From Syntrophaceae bacterium UBA6252 (GTDB taxonomy: Bacteria > Desulfobacterota > Syntrophia > Syntrophales > UBA6807): a stretch of DNA of 11,851 nt. The stretch lies in assembly GCA_002441265.1 (NCBI GenBank), contig DJVQ01000029.1, forward strand, positions 2,473-14,323, written 5' to 3'. The notes beneath the pieces are model-generated. The model was not told the DNA's origin and made no database searches. It worked only from the letters and a program-made list of their open reading frames with translations. Below, one piece after another: positions 1 to 6,765 of the stretch (within the stretch, counting starts at the first letter, position 1; the number at the start of each line of letters is the position of its first letter). The position numbers and the translations under genes were made by a program.

Positions 1-3000
1 CTGGTCGTTCCTCAGCTTCAGTTCGACCAGCCCATGGACAACAAGGGGCTGCTGGTCGTAGGCAACTACGGCACCGGTAAATCGCACATCATGTCCGTGA
101 TCTCCGCCCTGGCTGAAAACGGCGATCTCGCAATGCATCTGAACGACAAGAGCGTGGCCAGCGCCGCGGGCAAGATCAGCGGGCGGTTCAAGGTGGTCCG
201 GACTGAGATCGGCGCGACCACCATGTCCCTGCGCGACATCCTCGTGGCCGAACTGGAGGAGCACCTGGCCGCAATGGGCGTGTCTTATTCCTTCCCGCCC
301 GCAGACAAGGTGTCCAATAACAAGCACTCCTTCGAAGAGATGATGACCGCCTTCCACCAGGAGCATCCCGACCATGGACTGCTCCTGGTGGTGGACGAAC
401 TGCTCGACTACCTGCGCACCCGCAAGGATCAGGAACTCATTCTCGATCTCAACTTCCTGCGCGAGATCGGCGAGGTCTGCAAGGACCTGCGGTTCCGCTT
501 CATGGCCGGTGTCCAGGAAGCCATTTTCGACAGCCCTCGTTTTTCCTTTGTGGCCGACAGCATCCGCCGGGTGAAGGACCGCTTCGAGCAAATCCTCATC
601 GCCCGCAAGGACGTCAAGTTCGTGGTGGCCGAGCGTCTGCTCAAGAAGACCGCCGACCAGCAGGTGAAAATCCGGGAGTATCTGACTCCCTTCGCCAAGT
701 TCTATGGCCGCATGAACGAGCGCATGGACGAATTCGTGCGGCTCTTCCCCGTGCATCCGGACTACATCGACACCTTCGAGCGGGTCACCGCGGTGGAAAA
801 GCGCGAGGTGCTCAAGACCCTGTCCCTGGCCATGAAGAAGCTCCTCAACCAGAACGTGCCCGACGACCGGCCCGGGGTCATCGCCTATGACGGCTACTGG
901 ACGACCCTGCGCGAGAACCCGTCCTTCCGCGCCGTTCCGGACATCAAGGCGGTCATCGATTGCAGCATGGTGCTGGAGTCGCGCATCCAGCAGGCCTTCA
1001 CCCGCCCGGCATACAAGCCCATGGCGACCCAGCTCATCCACGCGCTGTCCGTCCACCGGCTCACGACGGGCGACATCTACGCGCCCCTGGGCGCGACGGC
1101 GGAGGAACTGCGCGACGGGTTGTGCCTCTTCCAGCCGGGCATTGAGGAACTGGGCGGCGATCCGGCCGATGACCTGCTCTCCCAGGTGGAGACTGTCCTG
1201 CGGGAAATCCACAAAACAGTCAGCGGGCAGTTCATCTCGTCCAATCCGGACAACCGCCAGTATTACCTGGACCTCAAGAAGACCGACGACTTCGACGCGC
1301 TGATCGAGAAGCGGGCCGAGAGCCTCGATTCCTCGCAGCTCGACCGCTACTACTACGAAGCGCTCCGGCGGGTCATGGAATGCACGGACCAGACCTACGT
1401 TACGGGCTATAAAATCTGGCAGCACGAGCTCGAATGGCTGGAGCGCAAGGCCGCGCGCCAGGGATACCTTTTCTTCGGCGCACCCAACGAACGCTCCACA
1501 GCGGTGCCGCCGCGAGACTTCTACCTCTATTTCATCCAGCCCTTTGACGCGCCGCATTTCAAGGACGAGAAAAAACCCGAGGAGCTATTCCTGCGCCTGA
1601 CGAACACGGACGAGGAATTCCGTACCGCGCTTCGAAGCTACGCCGCTGCCCTGGACCTTGCATCCACCGCTTCGGGCCATGCCAAGTCCACCTACGAATC
1701 CAAGGCATCGAACTTCCTGCGCGACCTCGTGCAGTGGCTCCAAAAGAATATGACCACGGCCTTCGAGGTCACCTACCAGGGGCGCGCCAAGTCCCTGACT
1801 GAATGGGCCAAGGGTAAGTCCATCCGGGAGCTTTCCGGCATCGGCTCCGTTGATCGCATCAACTTCCGCGACCTGGTGAACACCATCGCAGGAATTTGTT
1901 TGGGTCCCCATTTCCAGGACCAGGCTCCCGAATACCCGTTCTTCTCGGTGCTCATCACCGGGGCGAACCGGGCCCAGGCCGCGCAGGACGCCCTGCGCGC
2001 CATCGCCGGACAGAACCGCACCAAGCAGGCCACCGCGGTGCTGGATGCGCTGGAGCTTCTCGACGGCGAGCGGCTCGATCCCTACCGGTCCAAGTACGCC
2101 AAACACATCCTTGGCGTCGCCAAGAAAAAGGGCCACGGACAGGTGGTCAACCGCTCCGAGCTGATCCAGGATGTCCTCGGTGTGGAATACCTCGCGCCGC
2201 AGACGCTGCGCCTCGAACCCGAGTGGGCCGTGGTGGTGCTGGCCGCGCTGGTCTATGCCGGCGAGGTGGTCCTCTCCATTCCGGGCAAGAAGTTCGATGC
2301 CACGGGTCTGGCGCAATTGGCCGGAACCGGCATCGACGAGCTGGCCCAGTTCAAGCACATCGAGCGGCCCAAGGACTGGAATCTTCCGGCGCTCAAGGCG
2401 CTCTTCGAACTGCTTGGACTCACGCCGGGCATGGCCCAACTGGTCACCCAAGGCAAGGACGAGCCGGTTCAGGAGCTGCAGAAGGCTGTCACCAACGCCG
2501 TCGAACGGCTGGTGCTGGTGCAGCAGAGCATGCAGACCGGATTGTTCTTCTGGGGCCGCAGTCTGCTGGCCGAGGATGAGATCAAAAAGCTCCGCGCGAA
2601 ACTGGACGAGACCAAGACCTTCCTCGAATCCCTGCAAGCCTACACCACGACCGGCAAGCTCAAGAATTTCCGCTATGACGCCTCGGAGGTAACCGCCCAT
2701 CGGAGCGGGCTCAGTTCCCTTGCCGAGATCAAGTCGCTCGAGGAACTGGTGGTGGACCTCGGGTCCACGGCCTCGTACCTCTCCACCGCCGAGGCGGTCC
2801 TGCCCACCGGCCATGAGTGGATCGACAAAATGAAGGCGGCGCGGGACGAGGTGCTCGCCCAGATCGGCGACCCTTCCAAGCGGAGCGCGGCCACCTTCCG
2901 CCAGCAGACCCAGCGCAAGCTCGGCGACCTCAAGAAGGCCTACCTGCTGGCCTACCTCTCCATGCACGCGAAAGCGCGTCTTGGCGTGAACGAGGATAAG

Positions 3001-3591
3001 CGCAAGGCCCAACTCATGGGCGACGAGCGGCTCAAGGACCTGCAGAAACTTTCCACCATCGACCTGATGCCGCGCCAGCATCTTTCGGATTTCCAGAACC
3101 GGCTCGCCGGATTAAGGAGCTGCTTTGCGCTCACCGAGCAGGAACTGGAGGCATCGCCGGTCTGCCCGCACTGCAACTTCAAACCGGGCGCGGAACCGCC
3201 CACGGCTCCCGCAGCGACGATACTGGACGCCTTGGACGGCGAACTCGACAAGCTGGTCGAGAACTGGACACAAACGCTGCTCGCCAACCTCGAAGACCCG
3301 ACCACCAAGGGGAACCTGAGCCTGCTCAAGCCCGAGCCGCGCAAACTGGTGGACGGCTTCATCAAGAAGCGAACCCTGCCGGACGACCTAGATCAGGACT
3401 TCATCCACGCCTTGCAGGAGGTGCTCTCCGGGCTCACCAAGGTTTCGGTCAAGATCGCGGACCTGCGCGACGCCCTGCTCTCGGGCGGCTCACCGGCTAC
3501 CCCGGCGGAGATGCGGAAGCGGTTCGAGGAATACCTGGACGGACTGACCAAGGGCAAGGAGCCCGACAAGGTCCGGATCGTGTTGGAGTGA
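1..3591 (+). CDS. brxC: BREX P-loop ATPase BrxC-like (DUF6079 family), 5' partial
   Basis: The frame is open from base 1, so the real start lies upstream; the first internal ATG is at 34 and numbering here counts from it. A Walker A P-loop (GNYGTGKS, residues 10-17) sits almost at that ATG, which supports missing N-terminal sequence because this family has a region before the P-loop. Walker B is LLLVVDE (116-122). The C-terminal half has helical, probably coiled-coil stretches (about 845-875), then a FLESLQAY / GKLKNFRY segment that I recognise from BREX ATPases. A lone CPHC knuckle lies at 1044-1047, with another Cys at 1030. At least 1185 residues, it has the size of BrxC/PglY proteins. In BREX this large ATPase is essential for phage exclusion; its exact mechanism is not settled. 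The type 3 assignment rests on the neighbours (PglX, SNF2 helicase, PglZ). Stop TGA at 3589. Confidence 0.85.
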   Translation: MVVPQLQFDQPMDNKGLLVVGNYGTGKSHIMSVISALAENGDLAMHLNDKSVASAAGKISGRFKVVRTEIGATTMSLRDILVAELEEHLAAMGVSYSFPPADKVSNNKHSFEEMMTAFHQEHPDHGLLLVVDELLDYLRTRKDQELILDLNFLREIGEVCKDLRFRFMAGVQEAIFDSPRFSFVADSIRRVKDRFEQILIARKDVKFVVAERLLKKTADQQVKIREYLTPFAKFYGRMNERMDEFVRLFPVHPDYIDTFERVTAVEKREVLKTLSLAMKKLLNQNVPDDRPGVIAYDGYWTTLRENPSFRAVPDIKAVIDCSMVLESRIQQAFTRPAYKPMATQLIHALSVHRLTTGDIYAPLGATAEELRDGLCLFQPGIEELGGDPADDLLSQVETVLREIHKTVSGQFISSNPDNRQYYLDLKKTDDFDALIEKRAESLDSSQLDRYYYEALRRVMECTDQTYVTGYKIWQHELEWLERKAARQGYLFFGAPNERSTAVPPRDFYLYFIQPFDAPHFKDEKKPEELFLRLTNTDEEFRTALRSYAAALDLASTASGHAKSTYESKASNFLRDLVQWLQKNMTTAFEVTYQGRAKSLTEWAKGKSIRELSGIGSVDRINFRDLVNTIAGICLGPHFQDQAPEYPFFSVLITGANRAQAAQDALRAIAGQNRTKQATAVLDALELLDGERLDPYRSKYAKHILGVAKKKGHGQVVNRSELIQDVLGVEYLAPQTLRLEPEWAVVVLAALVYAGEVVLSIPGKKFDATGLAQLAGTGIDELAQFKHIERPKDWNLPALKALFELLGLTPGMAQLVTQGKDEPVQELQKAVTNAVERLVLVQQSMQTGLFFWGRSLLAEDEIKKLRAKLDETKTFLESLQAYTTTGKLKNFRYDASEVTAHRSGLSSLAEIKSLEELVVDLGSTASYLSTAEAVLPTGHEWIDKMKAARDEVLAQIGDPSKRSAATFRQQTQRKLGDLKKAYLLAYLSMHAKARLGVNEDKRKAQLMGDERLKDLQKLSTIDLMPRQHLSDFQNRLAGLRSCFALTEQELEASPVCPHCNFKPGAEPPTAPAATILDALDGELDKLVENWTQTLLANLEDPTTKGNLSLLKPEPRKLVDGFIKKRTLPDDLDQDFIHALQEVLSGLTKVSVKIADLRDALLSGGSPATPAEMRKRFEEYLDGLTKGKEPDKVRIVLE

Positions 3592-3602
3592 CGGCAATGC
3601 CG
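3592..3602. repeat. 11-bp perfect palindrome CGGCA-A-TGCCG
   Basis: This 5-bp inverted repeat with a one-base centre begins at the base after the brxC stop codon. It is too short, and lacks a T-run, so it is not an intrinsic terminator. A second palindrome with the same CGG-N5-CCG frame lies at 3901-3911, beyond the DUF2188 gene. It might be an operator half or a small mRNA structure, but chance in GC-rich DNA is a real possibility. Confidence 0.25.
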
Positions 3603-3620
3603 CTGGTGAAACCTGAACAG

Positions 3621-3627
3621 AAAGGAG
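3621..3627 (+). promoter_or_regulatory. Ribosome binding site of the DUF2188 gene
   Basis: AAAGGAG lies 7 nt before the ATG at 3635. It is among the strongest Shine-Dalgarno matches in the window. It fixes the start of the small gene and suggests high translation. Confidence 0.8.
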
Positions 3628-3634
3628 AACGACC

Positions 3635-3883
3635 ATGAGCAAAGGCAGAGATCGGACCGTTTCACGTCGCCCTGACGGGACGTGGGAAAACAAACGCAAC
3701 GACGCGCAAAAGGCTTCGAGCGTTCACAAGACGCAGAAGGAAGCGGAGCAGGCGGCAAAGGGGATGCTCAAGAATCAAGGTGGTGGCGAGCTGACCACCA
3801 AGGGCGTGGACGGCAAGATTCGCAGCAAGGACACCATCGCGCCGGGTAAGGACCCCAACCCGCCGAAGGACAAGGAACATTGA
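3635..3883 (+). CDS. Small DUF2188 family protein
   Basis: This 82-residue, very basic and hydrophilic protein has no signal peptide or membrane segment. It fits DUF2188: an N-terminal RTVSRRPDGTWENKR strand pair, a THK/TQKEAEQAAK helix (about 30-45), a GVDGKIRSKDTI hairpin (58-69), and the family-like tail DPNPPKDK (73-80). The family has no established function; the predicted fold is a small beta-alpha-beta unit. It follows brxC by 43 nt and precedes the methyltransferase by 74 nt on the same strand, with its own strong AAAGGAG site. Position inside a BREX operon makes an accessory role plausible, such as DNA or nucleoprotein binding or regulation, but that is inference. It is not one of the core BREX type 3 genes. 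The family assignment comes from recalled motif pattern only. Confidence 0.85.
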   Translation: MSKGRDRTVSRRPDGTWENKRNDAQKASSVHKTQKEAEQAAKGMLKNQGGGELTTKGVDGKIRSKDTIAPGKDPNPPKDKEH

Positions 3884-3900
3884 GCGGAAGCGGAACTGTA

Positions 3901-3911
3901 CGGATGATCCG
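3901..3911. repeat. 11-bp perfect palindrome CGGAT-G-ATCCG
   Basis: A 5-bp inverted repeat with a one-base centre lies in the gap between the DUF2188 stop (3883) and the methyltransferase start. Like the palindrome at 3592-3602 it has CGG-N5-CCG, so the two bracket the DUF2188 gene. No T-run follows, so it is not an intrinsic terminator. Function is unknown and chance is possible. Confidence 0.25.
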
Positions 3912-3943
3912 GAACACCAGCGCCTTCAAGGCAGGCGGAAGTT

Positions 3944-3948
3944 GAGGA
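3944..3948 (+). promoter_or_regulatory. Ribosome binding site deciding the pglX start
   Basis: GAGGA abuts the ATG at 3949 with no spacing, so it cannot serve that codon well. It stands 9 nt before the in-frame ATG at 3958, a normal distance. An in-frame TGA at 3943 rules out any earlier start. Confidence 0.6.
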
Positions 3949-3957
3949 ATGAAAACG

Positions 3958-6741
3958 ATGGGCGACCTTTTCAATCTTGAGCCGAAATCAGCGCCGGCCG
4001 GTCCGGTGGAATGTCTCGGCATGACGTTCCCGAACGACGAGGAGCGGCGTAAGCATTTCCTGGGCCTCCTGCGCGAGAAGCTGAAGGACCCAGAGTTCCG
4101 CAAGATCGAGGGATTCCCCATCGGTTCGGACGAGGACATCCTGGCGCTGTCCGATCCGCCATACTACACCGCCTGCCCGAACCCGTTCATCGCCGACTTC
4201 ATCAAGCATTACGGCAAGCCCTACGACCCGAGCAAGCCATACAGCCGCGAGCCGTTCGCCGCGGATGTGAGCGAGGGGAAAAACGACCCGATCTACAACG
4301 CCCACTCCTACCACACCAAGGTGCCGCACAAAGCCATCATGCGGTACATCTTGCACTACACGGAGCCGGGGGACGTGGTTTTCGATGGATTTTGCGGGAC
4401 CGGGATGACGGGTGTGGCTGCAGCTTTGTGCGGGGATTCCGGCAAAGACAGAACATCTGTTTTCTCGAAAACTTTGCTGGGGCCGCGATTGGCTATTCTT
4501 GCAGATCTCTCGCCCATGGCAACATTCATCGCCAGCAACCTGCTTAGGCCAATCGACCGGAGGAATTTTCAAACGGCCGTTAAGACTGTTTGTGCTTCAG
4601 TTGAAAGCGAGTTGGGCCATCTATACTTGACTCGCCATTCGGGATGGAAAGTGCGCGACAGAAAGGCTGTAGAGCACAAACAATATTCTCACCGCTCTGC
4701 ACAGCAAGGTAGTGTCGAATTTACCCTTTATTCCGATGTCGTCAGATGTCCTGAATGCACCACGGAGACGACACTCTACGAGGTGCTCGTAGATGAGACT
4801 AACGACTCGCTACGGTCGGAGTTGAAATGCACTCACTGCAAGGCTGTGGTTCCAGAGTCAAAGTGGGAGCCGGTGCATACGACGTTTTTCGATCCTATTC
4901 TCAAGCAGACCATCCGACAACTCCGCATCGAACCAGTTCTCATCAATTACACGGTCGGATCGACAAGGTACGAGAAACTTCCAGACGATCAAGATAGGCA
5001 GACGCTAAATACTGCTGAGAGTCTACTCGGCACTCGTGGCTTACCGGCAATCGCTTTGATCGATGGGAAGGAAACACAGCGAAATGCACCAATTGGAGTG
5101 ACTTATCTCCATCAGTTCTTCACCTCGCGCGAGCATCTGTTCGTGGCTGCTTTGTTGCATCAGATACAGAAATATCCTGATAGCAATCTGCGCCAAATGT
5201 TGCTTTTTGCCCTCACCGCTTCCCTCCCGTACACATCACGAATGCGCCGGTTCCGCGCGGATCGAAAAGGCGGAGGACCACTATCCGGAACTCTATACAT
5301 AGGCTCCTTGATCACGCCTCCACACGTGTTAAAGACCTTTCAACGTAACGCAGCGACTATTGCTGATAGCCTGACACCCCCCATTGATCCGCGAAGAGGC
5401 CATATCATCAGCACACAAGACGCTGGGAATCTGCGGCATATCCCGGCCTCTTCTGTTGACTACATTTTTACAGATCCTCCCTTCGGCCATAACTTCGATT
5501 ATTCGGAATTGAACTTCTTTTGGGAGGGATTGCTCGGAGTCGTGACCAACCAAAAAGCTGAAGCGATAGTCAGCGCATCTCAAGGAAAGGGCATCGACGA
5601 GTACCGCGATCTCATGGAGAGAAGCTTTTCTGAATATTACCGGATATTGAAGCCTGGTCGATGGCTAACAGTAGAATTCTCCAACACGAAAGCATCTGTG
5701 TGGAATGCGATCCAATCCGCTCTCGAACGGAGTGGATTCGTTGTGGCGAATGTGGCGTCGCTCGACAAAAAACAGCACTCGTTCAAAGCGGTAATGACGC
5801 CGACGGCTGTCAAGCAAGATTTGGTTATTTCTGCCTACAAACCGAATGGAGGCCTTGAGGATCGTTTTCAACTCGAATCTGGAAAAGAGGAAGGTGTCTG
5901 GGACTTCATCCGTACCCACCTGAAGCAACTTCCGGTTTTCGTCTCAAAGGACGGTCAGGTCGAAATCATTGCCGAGCGTCAGAATTACTTGCTTTTCGAC
6001 CGCATGGTCGCCTTTCACGTCCAGCGCGGCGTGACGGTGCCGCTGTCCGCAGCGGAGTTCTACGCCGGGCTTGTCCAGCGCTTTCCCGAGCGGGACGGTA
6101 TGTACTTCCTGCCCGAACAGGTGGCTGAATACGACAAGAAGCGCATGACCGTCCGAGAGGTTTTGCAGCTCCAGCTCTTCGTTACTGATGAAGCCTCGGC
6201 CATTCAGTGGCTCAAACAGCAGCTTGTCAGGAAGCCGCAGACCTTCCAAGAAATCCACCCGCAATTCATCAAGGAAATCGGCGGCTGGCAGAAACACGAG
6301 AAGCCACTGGAGCTCTCCGAACTGCTCGAGCAGAACTTCCTGCGCTACGACGGCAAGGGCGAGGTGCCGAACCAGATTCACAGCTACCTCTCCACAAATT
6401 TCAAAGAGCTGCGGAACCTGCCCAAGGATGACGAACGCCTGCGCGCCAAGGGCAAGGACCGCTGGTACGTTCCCGACCCGAACAAAGCCGGAGACCTGGA
6501 GAAGCTGCGCGAGAGGTCACTGCTCAAGGAGTTCGAGGACTACCGGACGTCCAGCCAAAAGCGCCTGAAGGTGTTCCGTCTCGAGGCCGTCCGGGCCGGC
6601 TTCAAAAAGGCCTGGCAGGAGCGCGACTACGCCACCATCATCACCGTGGCCCGCAAGGTTCCAGAGAACGTCCTCCAGGAAGACCCCAAGCTCCTCATGT
6701 GGTACGACCAGGCGCTCACTCGCTCGGGGGAGGACGCATGA
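3958..6741 (+). CDS. pglX: BREX DNA methyltransferase, PglX type (putative N6-adenine)
   Basis: This 927-residue protein (930 from the ATG at 3949) should methylate a DNA target with S-adenosylmethionine and so mark host DNA as self. Numbering from 3958: an early DPPY (66-69, within a PYYTACPNP context), the AdoMet-binding motif I DGFCGTG (143-149), an acidic ADLSPM loop (183-187), a four-Cys zinc ribbon (CPEC 264-267, CTHC 291-294), and catalytic motif IV DPPF (506-509). A long, charged C-terminal region follows. Motif I precedes DPPF, as in alpha/gamma-class amino methyltransferases. Size and neighbours fit PglXI of BREX type 3. Adenine as the target is inferred from the family, and the recognition sequence cannot be read. 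The gene is a compositional mosaic: about 4405-5990 is distinctly AT-richer than both ends. Stop TGA at 6739; a 24-nt gap follows. Confidence 0.87.
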   Translation: MGDLFNLEPKSAPAGPVECLGMTFPNDEERRKHFLGLLREKLKDPEFRKIEGFPIGSDEDILALSDPPYYTACPNPFIADFIKHYGKPYDPSKPYSREPFAADVSEGKNDPIYNAHSYHTKVPHKAIMRYILHYTEPGDVVFDGFCGTGMTGVAAALCGDSGKDRTSVFSKTLLGPRLAILADLSPMATFIASNLLRPIDRRNFQTAVKTVCASVESELGHLYLTRHSGWKVRDRKAVEHKQYSHRSAQQGSVEFTLYSDVVRCPECTTETTLYEVLVDETNDSLRSELKCTHCKAVVPESKWEPVHTTFFDPILKQTIRQLRIEPVLINYTVGSTRYEKLPDDQDRQTLNTAESLLGTRGLPAIALIDGKETQRNAPIGVTYLHQFFTSREHLFVAALLHQIQKYPDSNLRQMLLFALTASLPYTSRMRRFRADRKGGGPLSGTLYIGSLITPPHVLKTFQRNAATIADSLTPPIDPRRGHIISTQDAGNLRHIPASSVDYIFTDPPFGHNFDYSELNFFWEGLLGVVTNQKAEAIVSASQGKGIDEYRDLMERSFSEYYRILKPGRWLTVEFSNTKASVWNAIQSALERSGFVVANVASLDKKQHSFKAVMTPTAVKQDLVISAYKPNGGLEDRFQLESGKEEGVWDFIRTHLKQLPVFVSKDGQVEIIAERQNYLLFDRMVAFHVQRGVTVPLSAAEFYAGLVQRFPERDGMYFLPEQVAEYDKKRMTVREVLQLQLFVTDEASAIQWLKQQLVRKPQTFQEIHPQFIKEIGGWQKHEKPLELSELLEQNFLRYDGKGEVPNQIHSYLSTNFKELRNLPKDDERLRAKGKDRWYVPDPNKAGDLEKLRERSLLKEFEDYRTSSQKRLKVFRLEAVRAGFKKAWQERDYATIITVARKVPENVLQEDPKLLMWYDQALTRSGEDA
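4405..5990 (+). other. Low-GC segment inside pglX (probable recombinant core)
   Basis: Hand counts of 60-base lines give 28/60 GC at 4441, 30/60 at 4621 and 22/60 at 5461, against 35/60 at 4081 and 41/60 at 6421. Codons ATA, TTA and AGA, rare in the rest of the window, recur here: ATA in HQIQK, LYIGS, EAIVS and YRILK; AGA in DRTSV, RDRKA and MERSF. Edges are approximate. The segment starts just after motif I and covers the zinc ribbon, motif IV and the end of the catalytic domain, while the reading frame stays intact. This suggests replacement by homologous recombination with a divergent pglX. Confidence 0.6.
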
Positions 6742-6750
6742 TGACGATCC

Positions 6751-6756
6751 AAGGAG
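6751..6756 (+). promoter_or_regulatory. Ribosome binding site of the DUF262/HNH gene
   Basis: AAGGAG lies 9 nt before the ATG at 6766 but only 3 nt before the in-frame TTG at 6760. This favours ATG 6766 as the true start. Confidence 0.75.
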
Positions 6757-6765
6757 AAATTGCCC

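Noticed and set aside
1585..3081. 498-codon open frame on the minus strand opposite brxC
   Set aside because: It lies fully inside a gene with clear P-loop protein features, and its translation is rich in Gly, Leu, Arg and His with no recognisable motif. This is the usual shadow in GC-rich codon use.
3592..3634. Terminator or promoter between brxC and the DUF2188 gene
   Set aside because: The 5-bp stem at 3592-3602 is too short and has no T-run, and no convincing -35/-10 pair is seen in 43 nt, so read-through is the simpler reading.
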